A stretch of DNA of 64,000 bases from Stappia sp. MMSF_3263 (GCF_030733745.1 NZ_JASHIK010000004.1:186001-250000); one strand, 5' to 3'. Shown: positions 48,638 through 59,537, counted from the first letter of the stretch. The notes: generated by a model from the sequence alone, not told the origin. A program made the numbers and translations.

Positions 48638-48738
48638 GCTTGCAGGAAAGGCCCTGTGCATGCCTGCTTGTCATGCGCGAGGTCCGCAAGGCCTATGGAA
48701 CTCATCCGTCACACCGTCGCTTGGATTGGCATCCGGTC

Positions 48739-49362
48739 ATGATCATGATGCTCCAGATTCTGGATTTTCTCGGCGTGGCGGTTTTCGCGATCACCGGGGC
48801 GATCGTCGCCTCCCGGCTTCGTCTGGACTGCCTTGCCTTCGTGTTCTTCGCTGTTTTCACCGGCGTTGGCGGGGGAACGCTGCGTGACCTCCTGCTGGAT
48901 GCGCCGGTCTTCTGGGTCGAGAACCAGATCTATCTGGTTGTCTGCATCGCCATCGGAGGGGCGATGTGGTTCCTGACACCCTTCGTGGAAAAGCTGAGCA
49001 AGCCGCTGCGCTGGGCTGATGCGCTCGGTCTTGCCGCCTATTCCGTGATGGGGACAGCCAAGACGCTGAGCCTTGGCCACCCGTCGATTGTCGCGGTTCT
49101 CATGGGCGTCGCCACGGCGACCTTCGGCGGTATCATACGCGATACCATCGCCGGGCAGCCCTCGGCGCTGCTCAAGCCGGAGATCTACCTGACATCCGCC
49201 TTTGCCGGTGCTGGGGTCTATGTGGCTCTCTGGACGCTGGGAACGCCCGCATGGCCGGCGGCACTGGGCGGGGTCTGCGCGGCCCTGCTGCTGCGCGGGG
49301 GGGCGATCGTGCGGGGGTGGTGCCTGCCGCCCTATCGTCCGTCGGAGGACCCGGAAGGCTGA
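48739..49362 (+). CDS. Trimeric intracellular cation channel (TRIC / UPF0126) family protein
   Basis: Inner-membrane protein of about 207 residues with seven hydrophobic segments built from two similar halves. Each half has the glycine/arginine-aspartate motif: GVGGGTLRDLLLD in the first and ATFGGIIRDTIAG in the second, diagnostic of the TRIC/YicG family of potassium-permeable channels. The start is uncertain among ATGs at 48739, 48745 and 48748; the frame is open to 48640 without membrane segments. It is separated from grpE by a terminator. Confidence 0.88.
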   Translation: MIMMLQILDFLGVAVFAITGAIVASRLRLDCLAFVFFAVFTGVGGGTLRDLLLDAPVFWVENQIYLVVCIAIGGAMWFLTPFVEKLSKPLRWADALGLAAYSVMGTAKTLSLGHPSIVAVLMGVATATFGGIIRDTIAGQPSALLKPEIYLTSAFAGAGVYVALWTLGTPAWPAALGGVCAALLLRGGAIVRGWCLPPYRPSEDPEG

Positions 49363-49504
49363 TGCCGGTCGGTAGCCCGAACAGCGCTGTTCCGGGAGGT
49401 CGAGATACGGACGGCATTGGGGTCGGTCTTACGATCCTGCAACGTCCTGCCCGGCAGGGACTTGCAAATGCGTCCGTCTGCCTGGAACCCTGCAGGGCCT
49501 GTCG

Positions 49505-49858
49505 TCAGGCGGCGGACCGTGAACCGGGAGCGGCGAGCGCGGTGCCGGTCTTCCTGGGTTGCTGCTGCGACTTCAGCTTGTCGGCTTCCTGGTGCCAGCG
49601 ATTGGCTTCGCGACGCTTGACCCGCGCTTCCTTGCGCCACTTGCCCTGGGCTGCCCAGGACGCGACGCCTCCGACAAAGACGCCGAAGGCGACGGCGGCG
49701 AAAAGGAACCAGAACATCGGTGCCTGGAGGCTGACAGCCGGCTCCGCCGAGGAGAACGGATCGAGCGACAGACGCACGTCATGCCTGTTGGCCACCGCCA
49801 GTGCGATCAGAACCAGTGCGATCGGCAACAAGACAAGATTCTTCAGAAAGCGTGTCAA
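49505..49858 (-). CDS. lapA: LapA-domain (DUF1049) membrane protein
   Basis: Small inner-membrane protein of 117 residues with two hydrophobic helices (LVLLPIALVLIALAVAN and FWFLFAAVAFGVFVGGVASW) followed by a charged, probably coiled-coil cytoplasmic tail. The pattern LAVANRHDVRLSLDPF is typical of the LapA/DUF1049 family, linked to lipopolysaccharide assembly control in enterobacteria; its role in Alphaproteobacteria is less clear. It is the last gene of the sppA-ihfB-lapA group, 119 bases after ihfB. Confidence 0.82.
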   Translation of the reverse strand: MTRFLKNLVLLPIALVLIALAVANRHDVRLSLDPFSSAEPAVSLQAPMFWFLFAAVAFGVFVGGVASWAAQGKWRKEARVKRREANRWHQEADKLKSQQQPRKTGTALAAPGSRSAA

Positions 49859-49977
49859 AGGAAGTCTCCCGTCCAGGCATCAGGAAGCCGGCATCGCGTG
49901 CCACCTTTCCGCCGGTCAACCGGTGATGTTACAGCCTCGCCGCGCCGGCGCGACAGGTTCGCGCCGAGCTTCTTTTG

Positions 49978-50274
49978 TCAGTCCTCGGATCCGTCGCCGT
50001 CGTTGAGCCGCTCGCGCATCTCCTTCCCCGTCTTGAAGAAGGGCACGTATTTCTCGTCAACATCGACCTTCTGCCCCGTCCGGGGATTGCGCCCGGTTCG
50101 TGCAGGGCGGTTCTTGACCGAAAACGCGCCGAAGCCGCGCAACTCGACACGGTTGCCGCTTCTCAGGGCATCGGTGATCTCGTCGAGAATGGCATTGACG
50201 ATGTTTTCGACGTCACGCTGGTAGAGATGCGGATTTTGTTCGGCAATCCGCTGCACCAGTTCCGACTTGATCAT
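49978..50274 (-). CDS. ihfB: Integration host factor subunit beta
   Basis: DNA-bending nucleoid protein, 98 residues. It starts [26 protein letters not shown] and has the DNA-intercalating arm [30 protein letters not shown]. An in-frame codon at 50325 is not used, since the ATG at 50274 gives the exact family length. The start overlaps the sppA stop by four bases, showing translational coupling. Confidence 0.95.
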   Translation of the reverse strand: MIKSELVQRIAEQNPHLYQRDVENIVNAILDEITDALRSGNRVELRGFGAFSVKNRPARTGRNPRTGQKVDVDEKYVPFFKTGKEMRERLNDGDGSED

Positions 50275-51275
50275 TCGTGTCTCCCTGTCCGGTCGAGACC
50301 TTCCGTCGCGTTTTGAGCGTGCCAAACGGATACGGCACCGTCAAGCGCAACCCCTTCGAGTACAAAGCTATTGGCGCCCTTGACGGTATCGATGATACCG
50401 TCGGCGAGGCCGCTGCCGACCCATCTGGCGATCCGCGCGGGGAAAGGCAGGCCGTCCAGTTCACCGTTGCTCGACCACGTGACGACCGGCAGGTCGGGGC
50501 TTATGTCCCTTTCCTTTTCGAGCCAGGCGATGCTTGCCTCCTCGCCGCCGAGCGCGTCCACAAGTCCCAGTCGCCGGGCCGCCTCACCTGAATAGATGCC
50601 GCCCTGGGCCACGCCGCGAACGGCCTGGTCGTCCATCTTGCGGCGTTCCGCCACAAGCGCGACGAACCATTCATAGCTGTCGTCGATCACCGCCTGCAGG
50701 TTGTCGCGCACCGCCTGGGGCGGCTCGGAATGGAAGTTCGGCTCGGCTTTCAGCGGGCCGGAGCGCACGACATCGACCTTCACGCCGATCGTGTCGAGAA
50801 GGCCGCCGATATTCCCGTACTGGATATAGACGCCAATCGAACCGGTGAGCGAGGTGTGGCGCGCGACGATATAGTCCGCGGCAATGGCCGTCATGTAGCC
50901 GGCCGAGGCGCCGAGCGTGCCGATCTGGGCAACCACGGGCTTCTTCTCGGCAAGTTCCCGCAAGGCTTGGTAGAGCGCCTCTCCACCGACCGTGGAGCCG
51001 CCAGGAGAATTGATGTCGACGATCACTGCCGCGACGCGGTCGTTCTTGGCCAACTGCCGGATCATCTTCAGCCTGGCGCGGTCGTCGATAATGACGCCGC
51101 TGACGCCAACCCGGGCGATGTGCATCGATCGTTTCGACAGGGGGCCAAAACCGCCAGCCCAGGCAATGCCGCCGACGATCGCGATCGCGGCCACAAGGAA
51201 GGCGGCGATGCGCCAGAACACAACCTTTCGGCGCAGTCGCCGTCGGTCAACTATCGCATCCGCATCGAAGGACAT
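50271..51275 (-). CDS. sppA: Signal peptide peptidase SppA, short type
   Basis: Membrane-anchored serine protease that degrades cleaved signal peptides. ATG 51275 gives 334 residues. An N-terminal hydrophobic helix ([23 protein letters not shown]) anchors it. The protease domain has [25 protein letters not shown], the catalytic serine in [20 protein letters not shown] and [32 protein letters not shown]. It is the first gene of sppA-ihfB-lapA. Confidence 0.93.
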   Translation of the reverse strand: MSFDADAIVDRRRLRRKVVFWRIAAFLVAAIAIVGGIAWAGGFGPLSKRSMHIARVGVSGVIIDDRARLKMIRQLAKNDRVAAVIVDINSPGGSTVGGEALYQALRELAEKKPVVAQIGTLGASAGYMTAIAADYIVARHTSLTGSIGVYIQYGNIGGLLDTIGVKVDVVRSGPLKAEPNFHSEPPQAVRDNLQAVIDDSYEWFVALVAERRKMDDQAVRGVAQGGIYSGEAARRLGLVDALGGEEASIAWLEKERDISPDLPVVTWSSNGELDGLPFPARIARWVGSGLADGIIDTVKGANSFVLEGVALDGAVSVWHAQNATEGLDRTGRHE

Positions 51276-51469
51276 GGACAAAGCCTTTCCGTCTCGTCGC
51301 TCGGGTGCCCTATCGCTACATTGGCGGGACGGGAATGAAAAGCCCGACTTTCCACCGAAATGCGTTTGGGTGAACGGCAGGCGCATTGCCTGCCGTAGCG
51401 GCATCTGTCACTTAACCCTCCGTCGGCCGCGGGGGCGGATGGAAATCGCAAGACGGAGGTGGCGCCAGG

Positions 51470-52279
51470 ATGTCGCAGATCACGCTTTCCACACTCGACG
51501 GGGCGAAGGCGGAGGGACGCCGCTTTGCCATGCTGACCGCCTATGATGCGTCGTTCGCTCAGGCTGCGGCCCGGTCGGGGATCGAGACGCTTCTGATAGG
51601 CGACAGCCTCGGCATGGTTGCGCAGGGGCACGGATCCACGCTTCCCGTGACGATGGCCGACATGGCCTACCATACGGCCTGCGTCGCGCGGGGCGTCGAA
51701 AGCTGTGAGCAACGCCCCCTTCTGGTCGCGGACCTCCCCTTTGCGGCCGCCAACACGTCTGTCGACGCGGCCGCGAATGCTGCGCGGTTGATGCAGGCCG
51801 GGGCGAATGCGATCAAGATCGAGGGCGGTGCATGGCTGGCGGAGACCGTGCGCCATCTGAGCGAGCGCGGCATACCGGTTTGCGCCCATCTCGGGCTGAC
51901 GCCCCAGAGCGCGGACATGCTCGGGGGGTACAGGCTCCAGGGGCGTGATGAGGCGGCGGCGGCGCGCATCCGCGCGGACGCAGCGCTGCTGGAGGAGGCC
52001 GGCGCCCGCCTTGTTCTGCTCGAATGCGTGCCGAGTGGCCTTGGCGAAGCGGTAACGCAGGCCGCCCGCGTGCCCGTGATCGGGATTGGTGCGGGTCCCG
52101 CAACCGATGCACAGGTCCTGGTCATGCATGACATGCTCGGTGTCACGAGCGGCCGGAAGGCGCGTTTCGTGAAGGACTATCTTGCCGGGCGCGGCGGTAT
52201 CTCGGATGCCTTCCGCGCCTTCGCCGAGGAGGTCCGCAGTGGGGCCTATCCGGCACCGGAGCATTGCTACGGAGCCTGA
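51470..52279 (+). CDS. panB: 3-methyl-2-oxobutanoate hydroxymethyltransferase
   Basis: First step of pantothenate synthesis: transfers a hydroxymethyl group from methylene-tetrahydrofolate to 2-oxoisovalerate. The 269-residue protein shows [69 protein letters not shown] and [21 protein letters not shown]. It lies on the plus strand between two minus-strand groups (rpsA and sppA) that are adjacent in most rhizobial genomes. panC is not alongside. Confidence 0.95.
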   Translation: MSQITLSTLDGAKAEGRRFAMLTAYDASFAQAAARSGIETLLIGDSLGMVAQGHGSTLPVTMADMAYHTACVARGVESCEQRPLLVADLPFAAANTSVDAAANAARLMQAGANAIKIEGGAWLAETVRHLSERGIPVCAHLGLTPQSADMLGGYRLQGRDEAAAARIRADAALLEEAGARLVLLECVPSGLGEAVTQAARVPVIGIGAGPATDAQVLVMHDMLGVTSGRKARFVKDYLAGRGGISDAFRAFAEEVRSGAYPAPEHCYGA

Positions 52280-52372
52280 AGCTGGATCTTTCGCGCCCTG
52301 CACGCCGGGCCGGTCCCTTCAACGTCGGACCTTGTCGTGTCATGCTCGCTGGCGAATGAGGGAGATCGGGCG

Positions 52373-52759
52373 ATGAGCGTCAGGATCGTGCAACTGGGGA
52401 GCGGCCGGAAGGCCGGCGAGGGGCCGCGCATCGGCACGGTGCGTCGCCCGCCGCGCGGCGTTCGCAAGCAGGACCATGCCACAGGCGACTGGTACGACAG
52501 CTGGCTGCCGGAACTGTCCCCGAGCCCCGGCCTCGTGGCTTCCGCCAGGGCCGCCGGCACGGACGCCGACTGGCAGGCCTTCGTCAAGGCATTCCGCAGG
52601 GAAATGACGGCTGCGACCCCGGCGCGCCTGCTGGACATGCTGGCGCTTATGTCCCGCACGGCGAATTTTTCACTGGGCTGCTATTGCCAGGACGAGAACC
52701 GCTGTCATCGCTCGGTCCTGCGGGCGCTGCTTGCCGAGCGCGGGGCCGACATCGAATGA
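52373..52759 (+). CDS. DUF488 family protein
   Basis: A 128-residue protein of unknown function. The C-terminal motif GCYCQDENRCHRSVLRALL is the hallmark of DUF488, and IGTVRRPPRG near the N terminus is consistent. Start ATG 52373 is preceded by GGGAGA; codons upstream are not conserved. It follows panB by 93 bases on the same strand and converges on rpsA with a shared strong hairpin. Confidence 0.82.
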   Translation: MSVRIVQLGSGRKAGEGPRIGTVRRPPRGVRKQDHATGDWYDSWLPELSPSPGLVASARAAGTDADWQAFVKAFRREMTAATPARLLDMLALMSRTANFSLGCYCQDENRCHRSVLRALLAERGADIE

Positions 52760-52839
52760 CACCGGTTCCGGCTCGCGCTTGACCATGCCCGACACGGGGC
52801 GGGAAGAGCCGTCGCGGTGCCGCGACAACCCCTCAAACG

Positions 52840-52868
52840 AAAAGACCCCGGCCTTGCGGCCGGGGTCT
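52840..52868 (-). terminator. Terminator of rpsA, probably bidirectional
   Basis: Perfect 11-bp stem AGACCCCGGCC / GGCCGGGGTCT (52843-52853 and 52858-52868). On the minus strand it is followed by a short T run; on the plus strand by TCGTTTT, so it may also stop the panB/DUF488 transcript. Confidence 0.88.
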
Positions 52869-52895
52869 CGTTTTCAGCACAGGCAAATGGCCTGA

Positions 52896-54605
52896 TCAGT
52901 CGTCGGTCTCGCGGGCCTTGAGGGCCGCACCGAGAATGTCGCCGAGCGACGCGCCGGAGTCCGACGAGCCGTACTGCGCGACAGCTTCCTTCTCCTCGGC
53001 GATTTCCAGCGCCTTGATGGAGACCGAAACGCGACGGGTCTTCTTGTCGAACTGGGTGACGCGGGCATCGAACTTCTCGCCGACCGAGAAGCGCTCGGGG
53101 CGCTGTTCGGCGCGATCGCGCGACAGGTCGGCGCGGCGGACGAAGGTGGTGATGTCGGAATCGACGATCTTTGCCTCCAGGCCGCCCTCCTTCACCTCGG
53201 TCACTTCGCAGGTGATGATGACACCCTTGCGCAGTTCGCCGGCGGCTGCAGTGTCGAACGGATCGCCGCCGAGCTGCTTGATGCCGAGCGAAATCCGCTC
53301 CTTGTCCATGTCGACGTCGAGCACTATGGCGCGAACCATGTCGCCCTTCTTGTACTCTTCGATGACCTGCTCGCCCGGACGGTTCCAGTCGAGGTCGGAC
53401 AGGTGGACCATGCCGTCGACATCGCCGTCGAGACCGATGAACAGGCCGAACTCGGTCTTGTTCTTGACCTCGCCCTCGACCTCGGTGTTGACCGGGAACT
53501 TGTCGGCGAAGGCCTCCCACGGGTTCTGAAGCGTCTGCTTCAGGCCGAGCGAGATGCGGCGCTTGACCGGATCGACTTCCAGGATCATCACCTCAACCTC
53601 CTGCGAGGTGGAGACGATCTTGCCCGGATGGACGTTCTTCTTGGTCCAGGACATCTCGGAAACGTGGATCAGGCCTTCGATGCCCGGCTCCAGTTCCACG
53701 AACGCACCGTAGTCGGTGATGTTGGTCACGCGGCCGGTGAACTTGGCATCGACCGGGTACTTGGCCTCGATGCCGTCCCACGGATCGGCTTCGAGCTGCT
53801 TCATGCCCAGCGAGATGCGGTGCGTGTCCTGGTTGACCCGGATGATCTGCACCTTGACGGTCTGGCCGATCGACAGGACCTCGCTCGGATGGTTGATCCG
53901 GCGCCAGGCGATGTCGGTGACGTGCAGGAGGCCGTCGATGCCGCCGAGGTCGACGAACGCACCGTAGTCGGTGATGTTCTTGACCACGCCTTCCATGACC
54001 TGGCCTTCCTCGAGGCTCTGGACCAGCTCCGAACGCTGTTCGGCGCGGGTTTCTTCCAGAACGACACGGCGCGACACGACGATGTTGCCGCGGCGCTTGT
54101 CCATCTTCAGGATCTGGAACGGCTGCGGGGTGTGCATCAGGGGAGCGACATCGCGCACCGGACGGATGTCGACCTGGCTGCGCGGCAGGAACGCCACGGC
54201 GCCGTCGAGATCGACGGTGAAGCCGCCCTTGACCTGGTTGAAGATCTGGCCGGTGACCTTCTCGTTCGCCTCGAAGGCGACTTCCAGACGGATCCAGCTT
54301 TCTTCGCGGCGCGCCTTGTCGCGCGACAGCACGGCCTCGCCGAGCGCGTTCTCGACGCGCTCCAGATAGACCTCGACCTTGTCGCCGACGGACACGCCGG
54401 CATCGTCGCCGTCGCGGCCCTTGACGCCGAATTCCTTGAGCGCGACGCGGCCTTCGACCTTGAGGCCGACGTCGATCACCGCGAGATCCTTCTCGATGGC
54501 GATGACGGTGCCGGTGATCACGGAGCCTTCATAGTGCTCCTGCTCCTCGAAGCTCTGCTCGAGAAGGGCGGCGAACTCGTCGCGTGTGGGATTCAAACTG
54601 TTCAT
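52896..54605 (-). CDS. rpsA: 30S ribosomal protein S1
   Basis: RNA-binding protein that brings mRNA to the ribosome, 569 residues with six S1 repeats. Diagnostic repeats are VVKNITDYGAFVDLGGIDGLLHVTDIAW, RVTNITDYGAFVELEPGIEGLIHVSEMSW and VKNKTEFGLFIGLDGDVDGMVHLSDLDW. ATG 54605 has AGGAG at the right distance and gives the usual opening MNSLNPTRDEFAALLEQSF; the open frame extends to 54797 without S1 sequence. It follows cmk in the conserved aroA-cmk-rpsA order, with a 303-base leader region. Confidence 0.97.
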   Translation of the reverse strand: MNSLNPTRDEFAALLEQSFEEQEHYEGSVITGTVIAIEKDLAVIDVGLKVEGRVALKEFGVKGRDGDDAGVSVGDKVEVYLERVENALGEAVLSRDKARREESWIRLEVAFEANEKVTGQIFNQVKGGFTVDLDGAVAFLPRSQVDIRPVRDVAPLMHTPQPFQILKMDKRRGNIVVSRRVVLEETRAEQRSELVQSLEEGQVMEGVVKNITDYGAFVDLGGIDGLLHVTDIAWRRINHPSEVLSIGQTVKVQIIRVNQDTHRISLGMKQLEADPWDGIEAKYPVDAKFTGRVTNITDYGAFVELEPGIEGLIHVSEMSWTKKNVHPGKIVSTSQEVEVMILEVDPVKRRISLGLKQTLQNPWEAFADKFPVNTEVEGEVKNKTEFGLFIGLDGDVDGMVHLSDLDWNRPGEQVIEEYKKGDMVRAIVLDVDMDKERISLGIKQLGGDPFDTAAAGELRKGVIITCEVTEVKEGGLEAKIVDSDITTFVRRADLSRDRAEQRPERFSVGEKFDARVTQFDKKTRRVSVSIKALEIAEEKEAVAQYGSSDSGASLGDILGAALKARETDD

Positions 54606-54908
54606 CGAAACTCCTGGCAGCCAAACATGGCTCATCGCCGGCGGGTTTGTGTTGCTCCTGGCGATTTCCCCTTCCGGCACCGTCGCTCTGGACGATGCAT
54701 CCGCATGGCTCCCCGTGTCCGCATCTTGCGGTAAGTCGAGGCATCCGGCGGGCCGGCGAGGCGAACGGTGAAACCGCACTCTCGAAATAGTTGCCAAGGT
54801 CGTCGGGCGTCCGGTTGCGGACCGGGTCGCGCCTGCGATCGTCCCGGCCGCCGCCTGGAAGCGGGAAGCCGTTATCGGGCCACGGAAAAAACGCCGAAAT
54901 CGTGTCCG
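54606..54908. other. Gap between cmk and rpsA
   Basis: About 300 bases on the minus-strand side upstream of rpsA. It presumably contains the rpsA promoter and leader. I could not single out a convincing promoter, structure or gene. Confidence 0.4.
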
Positions 54909-56932
<2,024 letters not shown>

Positions 56933-57054
56933 TCATGCTGGAACCGATACGTCACCGTGGCGGTTTCCTGGCTGGACGCCGCTGTCGGGCCGGCTCCCGC
57001 TGAGCTTTTGGGAAAAGATAACAAAGCGTTTGACGAAGCAGGCCGGATTAGGCT

Positions 57055-57081
57055 TTGACATGACGTCGGGCAGCCTATATG
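57055..57081 (+). promoter_or_regulatory. Possible promoter of the FYDLN-acid gene
   Basis: TTGACA (57055-57060) with TATATG (57076-57081), 15-base spacer, slightly short. It lies 38 bases before the GTG start. Confidence 0.4.
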
Positions 57082-57119
57082 CGAACGCCCGATTATCGAA
57101 AAAGACAAGGGTTGGAACC

Positions 57120-57515
57120 GTGGCGAAACCCGAACTTGGCACCAAGCGGCTGTGCGGCGGCTGCGGCGCGAAATACTATGACCTCAATCGCGATCCGATC
57201 ACCTGCCCGAAATGCGGCACCGTGTTCGTCCTGTCTCAGGCGATGCGTGTGAAGGCGGCGGCAAAGGCGGCTGCGGTCGAGGAAGACGAGGACGACGAGG
57301 TCGAGGTCGAGGACGAAGGCGCCGAGCTGGTCAGCCTCGAGGAAGCCGACGCCGAAGCCGAAGGCGATGCGGCCGTTTCGGTTGATGCCGACGACGACGA
57401 GGAACTCGACGACGACGATTCGGCCGATGACGTCTTCATTGACGATGAGGACGAGGAAGACGACGACGTTCCCGGCATCGTGGTCGAGCGCGACGACGAG
57501 GACACGGATCGCTGA
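57120..57515 (+). CDS. TIGR02300-type FYDLN-acid zinc-ribbon protein
   Basis: Alphaproteobacterial protein of unknown function, 131 residues. The N-terminal 45 residues form a zinc ribbon (KRLCGGCGAKYYDLNRDPITCPKCGTVF) with two CxxC pairs and the name-giving YDLN motif. The remainder is extremely acidic, with runs of Asp and Glu. The start is GTG 57120, giving AKPELGTKRL as in relatives. The frame is open far upstream but without conserved sequence. A role linked to RNA polymerase or ribosomes has been guessed for such acid-tailed ribbons but is not established. Confidence 0.88.
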   Translation: MAKPELGTKRLCGGCGAKYYDLNRDPITCPKCGTVFVLSQAMRVKAAAKAAAVEEDEDDEVEVEDEGAELVSLEEADAEAEGDAAVSVDADDDEELDDDDSADDVFIDDEDEEDDDVPGIVVERDDEDTDR

Positions 57516-57605
57516 CGTGCCGCCGCCGCAGGTCGCTGCGTCGGCGATTGTCCACAGTCTTCGCCGCCTTCGGCGAGAGATGTTTGAACGGGCGGATTAT
57601 TCCGC

Positions 57606-57633
57606 TTGACTTGAAGGGCGGAAGACGTATTTT
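57606..57633 (+). promoter_or_regulatory. Promoter of tRNA-Ala
   Basis: TTGACT (57606-57611), 16-base spacer, TATTTT (57628-57633). An inverted repeat GGGCGGAA / TTCCGCCC (57616-57623 and 57632-57639) overlaps the spacer and -10, which could be an operator or chance. Confidence 0.5.
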
Positions 57634-57741
57634 CCGCCCGCATCGGCACGGCAGTCCCAAACGCCGCGCCGCGATTTTCTGAAAGCATGACAGCCTCTTC
57701 GAAGGAGTGCTTGAAGGGCTTTCGGAGAAGACCTGGAAGAC

Positions 57742-57817
<76 letters not shown>

Positions 57818-58179
57818 GTCTTCCCCTTACGTGTTTCGATCTCCACATGAATTGAGTGCTTTTGTGGTTCCGGGGGCTCGCCTGGCGGAACCGGCGCCGG
57901 CGCCTGCATGGCTTCGCGATAGTGGCGGTTCGACACGTTTCCGCGAGCAGTGCCTGCGGTCTGTCCACCGAGACGACCTTTCAGGCAGCATGGTCTTTGC
58001 CCCTGCAATTGGCGCAGACGCGTCTGACAGGCTGTACCAAGTGACGAGATGCGCGCTGCGCTTCATCCCGTGGCTGCCGGCGAAGACTTGTCGAGGTGCA
58101 TGTTCCCTCGGGGTGCTTTCGCCTTTGACGCACCAGAGCGGCACGCTTTAGTTGTTTTCGCATCGGCGGAGGCAACTCA
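57818..58179. other. Gap between tRNA-Ala and the radical SAM gene
   Basis: No gene is supported in these 362 bases. The last 60 bases hold the radical SAM promoter (58125-58153). A short GC palindrome (GGCGCCGGCGCC near 57897) is seen. I found no repeated copy of the tRNA 3' end here or up to 59690. Confidence 0.5.
58125..58153 (+). promoter_or_regulatory. Promoter of the radical SAM/peptide locus
   Basis: TTGACG (58125-58130), 17-base spacer, TTAGTT (58148-58153), predicting a start about 20 bases before the ATG. It indicates the locus is transcribed independently of the tRNA. Confidence 0.5.
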
Positions 58180-59325
58180 ATGTATCCAGGGCACGCGACC
58201 GACTATCTCCATATCCTGGTGGTGAAGGTCATCCGGTCATGCAACCTCCGCTGCAGATACTGCTACTATATCAATGATGATACGCGCGATTACGGGTCGT
58301 CCATGAGCGTCGAGACGGTCACGGCCCTGTACGAGCGCTACCGCGACTACCTCTCCGGGCTCGGCCGGGAAGGAGCGATCGTCTGGCATGGGGGAGAGCC
58401 GCTCATGCTTGGCCATGCGCGCTTCGCCAGGTTCATGGATCTGCAAGAAGAAACCGGCTTGGCACCGTTCATTCACAACAGGCTGCAAACCAACGCCTTG
58501 CTGATCGACGACGCATGGATCGACTTCCTGCACCGCTATGACATCGGCATCGGGGTGAGCATCGATACCGACCAGGCCTCCCACGATGCCAACAGGGTGA
58601 CGCCGAAAGGCGAGGGAACGTATGTCCAGACGGTGGCGGCGCTGAACCGGCTCCGCGAGGCTGGAATCGGTACAGGCGTCTTGAGTGTCGCTGCCGGATC
58701 GGTCGATGGACGGCACGCGATTTCGTCGCTGCGCTCGCTCGGTGTCTCCAGTGCCGACATTCTTTTGCCAATGACAAACAATGCAAGGCAGAAGAACGCC
58801 GACACGGCGGTAGATCTCGACGCCTTGCCCGATTTCCTGGTCGATGCCTTTCGCGAGTGGGTGAAGGGCGACGACCCGTCAATGCGCATTCGGCTTTTTT
58901 CTTCCATGATCCTGCAGGCTTTCGGTCGTCGCACGACGTTCCTTGGTACCGGTGGGGCGGACATGAGTTCCCTGGCGGTTGTCGAAACGGACGGCTCCCT
59001 TTGCATGGACACCGAATACAGCCAGCTGGAGCGCTTCCGGATTGCTGGTGGCTACAGCACCGGTCTCAATGTGAAGGATGACGATTTCACGTTTGCCCGC
59101 GCCGAGACGCTGATCAAGGCCTTCGTTTCGCAGGTCGGCGGAGACCGGCTGCCGACGGCCTGCAAGAGCTGCGAGGTCGCCGCCGTGTGCGGCGGCGGGC
59201 ATCCCGGCTCGCGATACGACGACGCGGACGACTCCCACGATCATCCAAGTGCCCATTGCATGGCGCTGTACAGGCTTGGCCAGGAAACCCTGTCCTATTT
59301 GAAGAACCCGCACCCGTATCTTTGA
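58180..59325 (+). CDS. Radical SAM/SPASM peptide maturase, cyclophane-type RiPP candidate
   Basis: A 381-residue radical S-adenosylmethionine enzyme. The [4Fe-4S]-SAM motif CNLRCRYC (Cys21, 25, 28) opens the barrel, followed by WHGGEPLM, the glycine-rich SAM contact. The C terminus is a SPASM-type region for auxiliary clusters: Cys275 in SLCMDTEY, then Cys328 and Cys331 (CKSC), Cys337 in VCGGGHPGSRY and Cys360. That CxxC...CGGGxPxxRY...C layout resembles FxsB/GrrM/XyeB maturases, which join side chains within ribosomal peptides. GGAGGCAAC precedes the ATG. A 65-residue peptide gene starts 14 bases after the stop and is the presumed substrate. No transporter or protease is adjacent. Confidence 0.87.
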   Translation: MYPGHATDYLHILVVKVIRSCNLRCRYCYYINDDTRDYGSSMSVETVTALYERYRDYLSGLGREGAIVWHGGEPLMLGHARFARFMDLQEETGLAPFIHNRLQTNALLIDDAWIDFLHRYDIGIGVSIDTDQASHDANRVTPKGEGTYVQTVAALNRLREAGIGTGVLSVAAGSVDGRHAISSLRSLGVSSADILLPMTNNARQKNADTAVDLDALPDFLVDAFREWVKGDDPSMRIRLFSSMILQAFGRRTTFLGTGGADMSSLAVVETDGSLCMDTEYSQLERFRIAGGYSTGLNVKDDDFTFARAETLIKAFVSQVGGDRLPTACKSCEVAAVCGGGHPGSRYDDADDSHDHPSAHCMALYRLGQETLSYLKNPHPYL

Positions 59326-59339
59326 GAGAGGAATTTGCG

Positions 59340-59537
59340 ATGAGCGAAAATTCGGGAAAGACGGTCAAGGTCAAATTCGAAGTCGAAATCCAGGGTGTGA
59401 ACGAAGAGCTTCACGGCCGCCTCATGGCGGTCCACGAGGCCGGCGACCTGACGAACATGGTCAAAAGCATTCTCAACGAGGCCGATAACGATTCCTATAC
59501 AAAGGTCATCTGGGGACAGTGGCAGCAGTTCGGCTAG
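59340..59537 (+). CDS. Candidate RiPP precursor peptide with W-G-Q-W-Q-Q-F-G tail
   Basis: A 65-residue peptide, start ATG 59340 with AGAGAGGAA upstream, only 14 bases after the radical SAM stop. Residues 1-50 are charged and could form a strand then helices (KVKFEVEIQGV, LMAVHEAGDLTNMVKSIL), consistent with a recognition leader. The last residues, 53-65, switch to YTKVIWGQWQQFG. The aromatic-X-Gln triplets W58-G-Q60 and W61-Q-Q63, plus F64, match the aromatic-X-X substrate layout of three-residue cyclophane enzymes. There is no GG cleavage motif or signal peptide. I do not recognise a named precursor family; its role as maturase substrate is inference from adjacency and composition. Confidence 0.75.
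   Translation: MSENSGKTVKVKFEVEIQGVNEELHGRLMAVHEAGDLTNMVKSILNEADNDSYTKVIWGQWQQFG

Noticed and set aside
57616-57639. Hairpin GGGCGGAA / TTCCGCCC as a terminator of the FYDLN gene
   Set aside because: It has no T run after the stem and overlaps a good promoter for tRNA-Ala, so it is more likely an operator or chance.
58180-59325. Anaerobic sulfatase-maturating enzyme or PqqE-type enzyme
   Set aside because: No sulfatase or pqq gene is adjacent, and the C-terminal CGGGxPxxRY pattern fits RiPP maturases of the FxsB/GrrM/XyeB kind better.
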